DNA of 64,000 bases, from positions 186,001 to 250,000 of the forward strand of contig NZ_JAFEUV020000001.1 in assembly GCF_017355915.2 (NCBI RefSeq), given 5' to 3'. Below the pieces are notes generated by a model, which saw only the letters and a program-made list of their open reading frames with translations, was not told the origin of the DNA and did no database searches. Shown piece by piece: positions 53,061 through 60,704 of this stretch. The position numbers and the translations under genes were made by a program. Position 1 is the first letter of the stretch. Every line of letters begins with the position of its first letter. The stretch comes from Telluribacter roseus. GTDB taxonomy: Bacteria > Bacteroidota > Bacteroidia > Cytophagales > Spirosomataceae.

Positions 53061-53843
53061 TTGAAAAAGTTTTGTGGAAGTGTGGTGTTGGTTGCTGTCT
53101 TGATGACAATGGTGGCCTCCCAGCCGCGGAGAGCCGTTGAAATCAAGATCCTGAGCTTTAACGTGAGGCACGGCGAAAACCGCTGGGGTAAGTCTAACCT
53201 GCGGTCTATCCTGCGGGTCATACAGGAGCAGAAGCCCCATCTGGTAGCGCTGCAGGCTGTAGATAGTACCCGGATAGACGGAGAAGTACGCTTTCAGCTG
53301 CGCCAGCTGGCCCTGCAGACGGGTATGCACTACATCTACGGAGCTGCCGACTCTACGTCGGACGGTAACCAGGGGGTAGGCATACTGTCGAGGTGGCCGA
53401 TCGAGAAATCACAGAAGCTGAAGTTACCCGCTACGCCCGGGGCTGATCCGAGGGTACTGCTGTGTGGCCTGATCCGGCACTCAAAGAGCCTGACGTTCCG
53501 CTTCTGTAATGCTCGGCTTGAGTATGCTTCGGTATACGATCGGGCCTTGCAGGCTGCCTACATCAACCACATGCTGGCCGAGAGTATCCAGCCGGTACTG
53601 CTGGCGATGGATATGGGAGCCCGACCCAACGAGCAGCCGTACTTCTCGTTCCGGAAGAAGTGGCTGGATGCCGCCCGCGGCTCTCTGCTGCCTACCTGGA
53701 CGGAAGGCGTACCCGGCGACCGCCTGGATTATATCATGGTACTGCAGAATACGCGGGTCAATGTAAAAAACTATAAAGTACTCAGGCAGGATCGGGATGC
53801 CTCTGATCATTTCCCGATTGTAGCCACCGTTGAATTTTGGTAA
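53061..53843 (+). CDS. Exported endonuclease/exonuclease/phosphatase-fold protein with altered catalytic residues
   Basis: A 260-residue protein with a signal peptide (cleavage near residue 20-25), starting at TTG 53061 because the nearby ATG at 53046 is followed by a stop. The EEP fold is clear: LSFNVRHG with Asn34, VALQAVD, AMDMGARP, GDRLDYIMV and SDHFPI with Asp249-His250. Two expected catalytic positions differ: the metal-binding Glu of 'LQE' is Ala66, and the Asn of 'GDFN' is Gly186. It may be inactive or use another chemistry. It lies between the mutarotase and lutA genes, overlapping no regulator. Confidence 0.75.
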   Translation: MKKFCGSVVLVAVLMTMVASQPRRAVEIKILSFNVRHGENRWGKSNLRSILRVIQEQKPHLVALQAVDSTRIDGEVRFQLRQLALQTGMHYIYGAADSTSDGNQGVGILSRWPIEKSQKLKLPATPGADPRVLLCGLIRHSKSLTFRFCNARLEYASVYDRALQAAYINHMLAESIQPVLLAMDMGARPNEQPYFSFRKKWLDAARGSLLPTWTEGVPGDRLDYIMVLQNTRVNVKNYKVLRQDRDASDHFPIVATVEFW

Positions 53844-53871
53844 ATCTAACCCAGCTCTAGCTGAATTAGTC

Positions 53872-54606
53872 TTGAAAGTAGGTCTATTTATTCCCTGTTA
53901 CGTGGACCAGTTCTACCCCGGAGTGGCCATAGCCACGCTGGAAATACTCGAACGGGTAGGGTGTACGGTCCAGTTTCCGCTGCAGCATACCTGCTGCGGC
54001 CAGCCCATGGCCAACTCGGGCTTTGAGCATCTTACCAACGACTGCAACAATCTTTTCATCCGTAACTTTGGTGAGTTTGACTACATCGTATGCCCTTCGG
54101 GTAGTTGTACGCTGCATATCAAGGATCACCTGCATTCCGACCAGGACGAGCAGGCGGCCACGGGCGTACGCACCAAGGTGTATGAGCTGGTGGAGTTCCT
54201 GACGGATATAGTAAAGGTTACGGATCTGCAGGCGAACTTCCCCCACCGGGTAGGCCTGCACCAGAGCTGCCACGGGCAGCGGGGTCTGGGCCTGGCGCAG
54301 ATGTCGGAGCTCAATGCTCCCGCTTTCTCCAAGCCCGAAGCCTTGCTCAGTAAGGTACAGGGGCTGGAGCTGGTAACCCTGGACCGCATGGATGAATGCT
54401 GTGGCTTTGGAGGTACTTTCTGCGTGAGCGAAGAGGCCGTATCGGTCAAGATGGGCAAAGACCGGGTAGCCGATCACGAACGGCACGGAGCGGAGTATAT
54501 CACAGGAGCGGATATGAGCTGCCTTATGCACCTGCAGGGTATCCTGAAGCGCAAAGGCTCCCGGGTACAGGTAAAGCATATTGCTGAGATCCTGAACCAC
54601 CAGTAA
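53872..54606 (+). CDS. lutA: LutA, L-lactate utilisation iron-sulfur/CCG protein
   Basis: A 244-residue protein with two CCG domains. The first CCG motif is HTCCGQPMANSG and the second MDECCGFGGTFC. LutA acts with LutB and LutC to oxidise L-lactate to pyruvate in the cytoplasm. The likely start is TTG 53872, which puts the typical KVGLFIPCYVDQ at the N-terminus; a TTG at 53830 would overlap the previous gene by 14 nt. L-lactate is a predicted end product of the fucose genes just upstream. Confidence 0.9.
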   Translation: MKVGLFIPCYVDQFYPGVAIATLEILERVGCTVQFPLQHTCCGQPMANSGFEHLTNDCNNLFIRNFGEFDYIVCPSGSCTLHIKDHLHSDQDEQAATGVRTKVYELVEFLTDIVKVTDLQANFPHRVGLHQSCHGQRGLGLAQMSELNAPAFSKPEALLSKVQGLELVTLDRMDECCGFGGTFCVSEEAVSVKMGKDRVADHERHGAEYITGADMSCLMHLQGILKRKGSRVQVKHIAEILNHQ

Positions 54607-54607
54607 C

Positions 54608-54639
54608 AAAAAGTTCCGGCGCATTCGGTGCACCGGAAC
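54608..54639 (-). terminator. Rho-independent terminator of the exported protein gene at 54688
   Basis: On the minus strand a 7-bp stem (54639-54633 with 54619-54613), continued inward after one mismatch by three pairs, is followed at once by TTTTTG (54612-54607). It lies about 49 nt beyond the stop at 54688. Confidence 0.75.
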
Positions 54640-54687
54640 CATACAAAGTTTCAAGGAAATCAAGATCTGAGAAGAAACAGCCAGTCG

Positions 54688-55083
54688 TTAGTTTTTGGCA
54701 GTAGCTATCCGACGGGTCTGTGTCATGATGTCGAATGACTGAGTGTACTTCTCTTTACCGTCCGTGATTTCGAAGGTATATCTACCATCCGAAAGCGGAG
54801 ATAAATCAAAATACTTCAGATAATTCGCTGTGGTACTATTATATTCAGAGTACAGTACGTTATGATCAGTGTCAACAATTCGTACTGTCAATTTATTTTC
54901 CAGAGGGTTTTTGAAAGAAACCCGGAATTGCATGGGTTTCATTTCCTGAATATACAGACTCGATACATACGGAGTCTTTTCTTCAGCTTGGGTGTCGGCA
55001 GACTGAGCGAAGGCATGGGAGCCGGCTCCGGCCGAAAGGGCGCCCAACAGGGCCGCGGTGATAAGGATGTTTTTTGTTTTCAT
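54688..55083 (-). CDS. Unknown small exported Ig-like protein
   Basis: A 131-residue protein with a signal peptide ending near Ala-Phe-Ala-Gln (residue 27). The mature part forms one predicted beta-sandwich: FRVSFKNPLENKLTVRIVD, VLYSEY, then FDLSPLSDGRYTFEITDGKEKYTQSF. This resembles the type IX secretion C-terminal sorting fold, but it stands alone without cargo domain. Function unknown; structural or chaperone-like periplasmic roles are options. It has its own strong promoter (55169-55199) and terminator, and divides lutA from lutB on the opposite strand. Confidence 0.75.
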   Translation of the reverse strand: MKTKNILITAALLGALSAGAGSHAFAQSADTQAEEKTPYVSSLYIQEMKPMQFRVSFKNPLENKLTVRIVDTDHNVLYSEYNSTTANYLKYFDLSPLSDGRYTFEITDGKEKYTQSFDIMTQTRRIATAKN

Positions 55084-55168
55084 AGGAGTTTTAATTTGAA
55101 TCTGTCTAAAAAAAGTTAAATTAAACTTAGTTCAGACCCCGAATCTCCGGTCGAAAAACTTTGTGATT

Positions 55169-55199
55169 CAAAGGTATCACATCCTCATTTACAGTACAA
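55169..55199 (-). promoter_or_regulatory. Promoter of the exported Ig-like protein gene
   Basis: On the minus strand TTG (55199-55197) and TACCTTTG (55176-55169) are 20 nt apart. Transcription from about 55163 leaves a leader of about 80 nt before the ATG at 55083. Confidence 0.75.
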
Positions 55200-55293
55200 T
55201 AGTACTTTTTGACCACTCGTTGAAAGTTGTTTGTATTGTAAAGTAACAAATTAGAATAGTGCAACGATTATGGATAGTGCTATGAAGATTGTT

Positions 55294-55309
55294 TTAATAG
55301 TACTATTAA
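55294..55309. promoter_or_regulatory. 16-bp perfect palindrome upstream of lutB (candidate operator)
   Basis: TTAATAGTACTATTAA is its own reverse complement. It ends 28 nt before the lutB ATG, where a repressor site would be expected. No cognate regulator gene is seen nearby. Confidence 0.4.
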
Positions 55310-55337
55310 CTTATTGTGAAGAACTACCCAATTAACT

Positions 55338-56717
55338 ATGTACAAGGCCGAAACTGATCATGCCAGGGCTTCAGAAGCCTTTAATCGTGATGAATCATAC
55401 GTGAACTGGCACGACGAAACGCTGTGGTTTGTGCGTCAGAAACGTGATAAAGCTGCCTTTCAGATCCCGGAGTGGGAAGTACTACGCGAGACGGCTTCCC
55501 GGATCAAGCACTACGTGCTCTCCCACATGCATGAGTTGCTGGTAGAGTTTGAGAAGAAAGCCCTGGCCAATGGGGTGCAGGTACACTGGGCGGTTGATGC
55601 GGCTGAACATAACCGCATCGTGGGGGAGATCATCCGGAAGCACAACGTGACCCGCATGGTCAAGAGTAAGTCCATGCTTACGGAGGAGTGCCACCTCAAC
55701 GAGTACCTGACCGACCTGGGCATCGAAGTAGTAGATACGGACTTGGGCGAGCGCATTGTGCAGCTGCGCCAGGAGCCCCCCAGCCACATAGTACTGCCGG
55801 CCATTCACCTCAAGAAAAAAGACATCGGTGACCTCTTCCACGAGCACCTGGGTACCGAAGCAGGTGCTACCGATCCGCAGTACCTGACGGAGGCGGCCCG
55901 GCAACACCTGCGCGAGAAGTTTGTGACCCGCCGGGTAGCTCTGACGGGTGTCAACTTTGCCATTGCCGAAACGGGCGGATTCATGGTATGTACCAACGAA
56001 GGCAACGCCGACATGGGCGCGCACCTGGCCGATGTACACATTGCCTGTATGGGCTTCGAGAAGCTGATCCCGCGGGCCGGGCACCTGGGCGTGTTCCTGC
56101 GCCTGCTGGCGCGGAGTGCCACCGGGCAGCCTATTACCACCTATAGTAGCTACTTTCAGCAGCCGCGTCCGGGACAGGAGATGCACATCGTAATCGTGGA
56201 CAACGGCCGAAGTACTCAATTGGGCCGCCCCGACTTCCGCAACTCCCTGAAGTGTATCCGCTGTGGGGCCTGTATGAATACCTGCCCGGTGTACCGCCGC
56301 AGCGGGGGACACAGCTACCACAATGCAGTGGCTGGCCCCATTGGCTCCATACTGGCTCCTAACCTGGACATGACCAAAAATGCCGATCTGCCCTTTGCGA
56401 GTACCCTGTGTGGTAGCTGCTCCAATGTATGTCCGGTCAAGATCGACATCCACGACCAGCTCTACAAGTGGCGGCAGGTATTAGCCAAGGGAGGCTATGT
56501 GCCGACTACCAAAACTATGGGCATCAAAACCATGGCGGCCGTGCTCTCGCAGCCCCGCTTCTACCAGTGGTCGGGTAAGCTGGGGCGTACCGTCATGCGG
56601 GCCCTGCCCGGAGTAACTAACAACAGCCTGAACCCCTGGTTCAAGCAGCGCGAAATGCCCGAGCCACCGAAAGAGAGCTTCCGGGAATGGTACATACGGA
56701 ACCGGGGCGGGAAGTAA
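55338..56717 (+). CDS. lutB: LutB, L-lactate utilisation iron-sulfur protein
   Basis: A 459-residue protein with a LUD domain (about 60-290) followed by two [4Fe-4S] motifs: CIRCGACMNTCPVYR near 310 and CGSCSNVCPVKID near 355. These match LutB, which passes electrons from lactate oxidation with LutA and LutC. The N-terminal DESYVNWHDETLWFVRQKRDKA is also typical. The gene is separated from lutA by a divergent exported-protein gene and from lutC by two small secreted-protein genes, so the lut set is interrupted. Confidence 0.95.
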   Translation: MYKAETDHARASEAFNRDESYVNWHDETLWFVRQKRDKAAFQIPEWEVLRETASRIKHYVLSHMHELLVEFEKKALANGVQVHWAVDAAEHNRIVGEIIRKHNVTRMVKSKSMLTEECHLNEYLTDLGIEVVDTDLGERIVQLRQEPPSHIVLPAIHLKKKDIGDLFHEHLGTEAGATDPQYLTEAARQHLREKFVTRRVALTGVNFAIAETGGFMVCTNEGNADMGAHLADVHIACMGFEKLIPRAGHLGVFLRLLARSATGQPITTYSSYFQQPRPGQEMHIVIVDNGRSTQLGRPDFRNSLKCIRCGACMNTCPVYRRSGGHSYHNAVAGPIGSILAPNLDMTKNADLPFASTLCGSCSNVCPVKIDIHDQLYKWRQVLAKGGYVPTTKTMGIKTMAAVLSQPRFYQWSGKLGRTVMRALPGVTNNSLNPWFKQREMPEPPKESFREWYIRNRGGK

Positions 56718-56808
56718 TATTACAACACTGGCTGAAAGAACTAGTCCGGAGTGTTTGCAACGGATGACGGAGTTTACGGGTCAGTGAGAGAAACAAACGC
56801 TTTAAGAA

Positions 56809-57147
56809 ATGAAAATGAAACAGTACCTTTTTTTACTATTTGTAATTGTATTTGCCTTTTCCTGCAAAAAGGATAATGTGGATAATCAGATCATCATGAT
56901 GGTCAGAGATACCAAAGCCAGCTGTACCGGTGCTCATGGGCCGATGGAATGTCTGCAGGTGCAGATGGGAGATAAAGTAGGCAGCCAGACCTGGGAGTTC
57001 TTTTACTCTCCTATTGAGGGCTTCAACTATGAGCCGGGCTATATTTATACATTAAAGGTAAAAACAGAACCCATTAAAAATCCGCCGGCTGACGGATCAA
57101 GTATTAAGTACACCTTGATAGAGGAGGTACTAAAGGAGAAGGTGTAG
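56809..57147 (+). CDS. DUF4377-like lipoprotein
   Basis: A 112-residue lipoprotein: VFAFSCKKD gives a lipobox with Cys19. The mature part has MMVRDTKASCTGAHGPMECLQVQ with two cysteines and YEPGYIYTLKVKTEPIKNPPADGSSIKYTLIEEV, the pattern of DUF4377. Function unknown. It lies 91 nt after lutB on the same strand; any functional link is doubtful. Confidence 0.8.
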   Translation: MKMKQYLFLLFVIVFAFSCKKDNVDNQIIMMVRDTKASCTGAHGPMECLQVQMGDKVGSQTWEFFYSPIEGFNYEPGYIYTLKVKTEPIKNPPADGSSIKYTLIEEVLKEKV

Positions 57148-57244
57148 CCTGCCGGTTACCTACATGATAAATATACTTTTCATCCGTATAATTAGTAGGT
57201 AGTACGCTTTATAAGGTACCTATTCACCTACATATCTACATCTT

Positions 57245-57673
57245 ATGAAAAAAGCCTTACCCGTACTTGTATTCGTACTGTTGTCGTACTGCTCAGCCCT
57301 GGCTCAATCCGCGCAGGAAAAGCAGGTGCTGACAGCCATTGATACCTGGAAGAATGCCCTGATTGCAAAAAATGAAGCCGCTCTGAAGGGCGTCCTGGCC
57401 GAAGAGCTTTCGTACGGGCATTCGAGTGGTCTGATGGAAACGAAAGCGGAGTTTCTGAACGCCGTCATGTCTGGTAAAACCGTGTACGAAACGATGGAGA
57501 TGCCCGACATGAAGGTGAGCATAGTGGGTAACACCGCGATAGTACGCCACAAGATGATCGCTGATGTCATTGACGGAGGCAACCGGATGAAGACCAACCT
57601 GGGCGTACTACAGGTATGGACCCGCAAGGGGAACGGCTGGCAGTTGCTGGCCCGCCAGGCTTTCAAGCTTTAA
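57245..57673 (+). CDS. Exported NTF2-like protein (DUF4440 type)
   Basis: A 142-residue protein with a signal peptide (to about Ala-Leu-Ala-Gln, residue 21). The mature part is one NTF2-like domain: helix with VLTAIDTWKNALIAKNEAAL, LAEELSYGHSSG, then strands VSIVGNTAIVRHKM and LGVLQVWTRKGNGWQLLARQAF. Such domains bind small molecules or act as simple enzymes; no specific role is visible. It lies 16 nt before lutC. Confidence 0.85.
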   Translation: MKKALPVLVFVLLSYCSALAQSAQEKQVLTAIDTWKNALIAKNEAALKGVLAEELSYGHSSGLMETKAEFLNAVMSGKTVYETMEMPDMKVSIVGNTAIVRHKMIADVIDGGNRMKTNLGVLQVWTRKGNGWQLLARQAFKL

Positions 57674-57689
57674 CTAGAAAGAGTCGCTT

Positions 57690-58280
57690 ATGAACTCTCG
57701 TGACAACATGCTGAACAAAATAAAGGCGGCTCAGCCCGACCCTACCGAACTACCCTCTGCTCCCCAGAACCCCATCCGCTACGATGATCCGGTGGGGAAG
57801 TTTTCGGAGATGATCAACCTGAACGGGGGAGTAGCCGAACTGGCCAACGGCTGGCAGGAGATACGGGTACGCCTGGATACTACCTTCAACGACTTTAACA
57901 ATAGGGCTACCACCATTCCCTTCCTGGCCGACTGGGCGGATTTCAGCCTGAACGTGGAGGATCCACACGAGCTGGAACTGATCAACGTAGCGGTGATAGA
58001 AGGAGCGTTTGGCGTGGCCGAAAATGGCGCCATCTGGGTATCTGAAAAGCACGTTACACACCGCGTGCTACCCTTCATTACGCAGTACCTGGGCATTGTG
58101 ATCCGCCGCAACGAGATCGTCAATACCATGCACGAGGCCATGGAGCGGGTCAATATCTCCGAGTCGGGCTGGGGGTGCTTCATTGCTGGACCTTCGAAGA
58201 CCGCCGATATTGAGCAATCGCTGGTTATTGGGGCGCACGGTGCCCGCGGCCTGAGCGTATACCTGCTCAACGATCATTGA
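57690..58280 (+). CDS. lutC: LutC, LUD-domain L-lactate utilisation protein
   Basis: A 196-residue cytoplasmic protein of the LutC/YkgG family. N-terminal MLNKIKAAQPDPTELP is followed by the LUD core: INVAVIEGAFGVAENGAIWVSEK, FITQYLGIVI and GCFIAGPSKTADIEQSLVIGAHGARGLSVYL. The last stretch is the conserved end of the family. With LutA and LutB it completes the lactate oxidation set, about 1 kb from lutB. It starts 16 nt after an NTF2-like gene. Confidence 0.9.
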   Translation: MNSRDNMLNKIKAAQPDPTELPSAPQNPIRYDDPVGKFSEMINLNGGVAELANGWQEIRVRLDTTFNDFNNRATTIPFLADWADFSLNVEDPHELELINVAVIEGAFGVAENGAIWVSEKHVTHRVLPFITQYLGIVIRRNEIVNTMHEAMERVNISESGWGCFIAGPSKTADIEQSLVIGAHGARGLSVYLLNDH

Positions 58281-58326
58281 GTCTATCAGCCCTGGTACCA
58301 CTCTATCACACACTGAGCCTGGCGGC

Positions 58327-58836
58327 ATGAGTATTCAACTGCGTCCTTACCGATTTGCTGATAAGCAGGACTTGGTACGGTTTGCCAACAACCCCCGCAT
58401 AGCAGCTAATGTACGGGATGCTTTTCCGTCGCCCTATACAGAGGCCGATGCCTACCGGTGGCTGGATATATGCATCAGTGACCGCGAAAATAGTCCGCAG
58501 ATCAATCGGGTCATTGCGCTGGATGATCAGCTGATCGGGGGCATAGGACTTATCAGGCAGAGGGACGTCTACCGCTACAGTGCCGAAGTGGGATACTGGC
58601 TGGCGGAGCCCTACTGGGGCAAAGGGTACGTGACGGAAGCCGTACGGCAGATCGTGGCGGAAGCGTTTGCTACTACCGACATTCACCGGATCTACGCCGG
58701 GGTGTTTAGCTTCAATACGGCTTCCATGCGCGTACTCGAAAAAGCTGGCTTTGCGCTGGAAGCCATTCATAAACAAGCCGTCTACAAAGGTGATGCGTAC
58801 TGGGACGAGTATCTTTACGTGAAGTTTCGTCCCTAA
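58327..58836 (+). CDS. GNAT-family N-acetyltransferase (RimJ/RimL-like)
   Basis: A 169-residue acetyltransferase. The order of elements is typical of RimJ/L-like enzymes: start IQLRPYRFADKQDLVRFANN, GGIGLIRQ, YWLAEPYWGKGYVTEAVRQI with the acetyl-CoA loop, and FNTASMRVLEKAGF near the C-terminus. The substrate, protein or small molecule, is not known. It is 46 nt after lutC and 59 nt before cmk. Confidence 0.9.
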   Translation: MSIQLRPYRFADKQDLVRFANNPRIAANVRDAFPSPYTEADAYRWLDICISDRENSPQINRVIALDDQLIGGIGLIRQRDVYRYSAEVGYWLAEPYWGKGYVTEAVRQIVAEAFATTDIHRIYAGVFSFNTASMRVLEKAGFALEAIHKQAVYKGDAYWDEYLYVKFRP

Positions 58837-58895
58837 AAAGGTACAACCCACCGCTTCTTTCGTTTACTTTGCAGTCCTTATTACCAAACGAAAGT

Positions 58896-59594
58896 ATGTC
58901 TAAAATCATCGTAGCTATTGATGGCTATTCCAGCTGTGGTAAGAGTACGACGGCAAAGCTGGTGGCCAGGCAACTGCATTATGCCTACATTGATACCGGA
59001 GCTATGTACCGGGCCGTTACGCTGTACTTCTGCCAGAACCATATCTCGCATACCAATCCTAAAGAGGTACAGAAGGCCCTGGAAAACATACATATCACCT
59101 TCCGTCGCCACCCCGAAACGGGCTCTAACGACACCTACCTCAACGGACTGAATGTGGAGGATGAGATCCGCAAGATGTACATATCCGACCGGGTGAGTGA
59201 TGTGAGTACCGTCGCTGAGGTACGCCATGCTATGGTGGCCCAGCAGCAGCGGATGGGCAGGAGCAAGGGCCTCGTGATGGATGGCCGTGATATAGGTACG
59301 GTGGTATTCCCGCAGGCTGAGCTTAAGATATTCATGACGTCTGACCCGCTGATCCGGGCACACCGGCGGCAGGAAGAACTACTGGCCAAGGGAGAACTGG
59401 TAGGGATCGAGGAGGTTATAGAAAATATAAAGAAGCGGGACTATATTGATACCACCCGGGCCGAGAGCCCCCTTCGCCAGGCCGACGATGCCATCCTGAT
59501 CGATAACTCCATGATGACCGTGGAGGAGCAGGTGGAACTGGTGGTACGGCTGGCTGACGAGCGCATCGGGCAGGCTATTCGCCGCGGCGAATAG
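58896..59594 (+). CDS. cmk: (d)CMP kinase
   Basis: A 232-residue cytoplasmic kinase phosphorylating CMP and dCMP. The P-loop GYSSCGKSTTAK is near residue 9, YIDTGAMYRAVTL follows, and GLVMDGRDIGTVVFP is the nucleotide-monophosphate segment. The C-terminal RDYIDTTRAESPLRQADDA closes the family pattern. The ATG at 58896 matches relatives; an in-frame TTG or CTG-type start upstream would add nine residues. It precedes the DAO-family oxidoreductase gene by 31 nt. Confidence 0.95.
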   Translation: MSKIIVAIDGYSSCGKSTTAKLVARQLHYAYIDTGAMYRAVTLYFCQNHISHTNPKEVQKALENIHITFRRHPETGSNDTYLNGLNVEDEIRKMYISDRVSDVSTVAEVRHAMVAQQQRMGRSKGLVMDGRDIGTVVFPQAELKIFMTSDPLIRAHRRQEELLAKGELVGIEEVIENIKKRDYIDTTRAESPLRQADDAILIDNSMMTVEEQVELVVRLADERIGQAIRRGE

Positions 59595-59625
59595 CCTGAG
59601 CCTACTACTACATCAACAGGTACCC

Positions 59626-60687
59626 ATGAATTACGATTACTTAGTGGTAGGGCAGGGGATAGCCGGTACTACCCTGGCCTGGCACCTCCACCGGTCCGGC
59701 CGAAAGGTCCTGATCGTCAATGACTCCTCACGTCCGTCGGCCTCAATGGTCGCGGCGGGGATCTTTAATCCCCTGACGGGCCGGAAGCTGGTAAAGACCT
59801 GGATGGCTGACGAACTATTCCCCTACGCGCTGGACTTCTACGGTGGTCTTGAAACTGAGCTACAGGCCAGGTTTCTGTACCTCATGAATATGTACCGCCC
59901 CTACCGCTCGGTAGAGGAGCAAAACAACTACCTGGCTCAGACTGCCGAGCCGGGCATAGCTCAGTACGTGCTGGATCGTCCGGCTGACCTATCGTATAAC
60001 GATTTTCTGAATGCCCGCTACGGAGGGCTGGAGGTGACCGGATCAGGCTGGGTGGATCTGCCCGTGTTTCTGCTGAAAAGCCGCGAGTACTTTATCCGGC
60101 ACGAACTGTACCGGGAGTCGCTTTTCGACCCGAATGATATGGTGCTACTGGACGATGCGGTGGAGTGGCAGGGATTACGTATCGGAAAAGTCATATTATG
60201 CCAGGGGGTAGATGCCCGGGACAATTCCCTGTTCAACTGGCTTCCATTTGCGCCTGTCAAGGGGCAGCTTCTGGAAGTCAAAATAGACGAGTTTCCGGCG
60301 GAGAAAATTGTTAACCAGGGCATCTTTATCCTGCCCGACAAGTCCGGAACTCATAAGGTAGGAGCTACCTATTCGTGGCACGATCTGGACTGGGAGACGA
60401 CCGAAGAGGGGCGGCAGTACCTGGAAGAAAAATTAAAAGGCTTACTGAAGGTACCTTACCAGATTATTAATCAACGCGCGGGTATCCGTCCATCATCTAA
60501 AGATCGCCGCCCCATGATTGGCTTTCACCCGCAGTTTCAGCAGATTGGGGTATTTAATGGGCTGGGTACCAAGGGGGTTACGTTGGCCCCCTACTTTGCC
60601 GGCAACTTCGTAGAGTACATGGAAAAAGGGAAAGATTTAAATTCCTTAGTGAATATTGGCCGGTATTTTTCGTTATATTACCAGTAA
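59626..60687 (+). CDS. DAO-family FAD-dependent oxidoreductase
   Basis: A 353-residue flavoprotein of the glycine/D-amino-acid oxidase family. The FAD-binding VVGQGIAGTTLAWHL sits at the N-terminus, VAAGIFNPLTGRKL and a central substrate domain follow. The C-terminal INQRAGIRPSSKDRRPMIG and NGLGTKGVTLAPYFA complete the Rossmann part. The substrate is unknown. It follows cmk by 31 nt and the large envelope gene begins 17 nt after its stop, so the three may form one transcript. Confidence 0.85.
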   Translation: MNYDYLVVGQGIAGTTLAWHLHRSGRKVLIVNDSSRPSASMVAAGIFNPLTGRKLVKTWMADELFPYALDFYGGLETELQARFLYLMNMYRPYRSVEEQNNYLAQTAEPGIAQYVLDRPADLSYNDFLNARYGGLEVTGSGWVDLPVFLLKSREYFIRHELYRESLFDPNDMVLLDDAVEWQGLRIGKVILCQGVDARDNSLFNWLPFAPVKGQLLEVKIDEFPAEKIVNQGIFILPDKSGTHKVGATYSWHDLDWETTEEGRQYLEEKLKGLLKVPYQIINQRAGIRPSSKDRRPMIGFHPQFQQIGVFNGLGTKGVTLAPYFAGNFVEYMEKGKDLNSLVNIGRYFSLYYQ

Positions 60688-60704
60688 AGAAAGCCATTAT
60701 TCAG

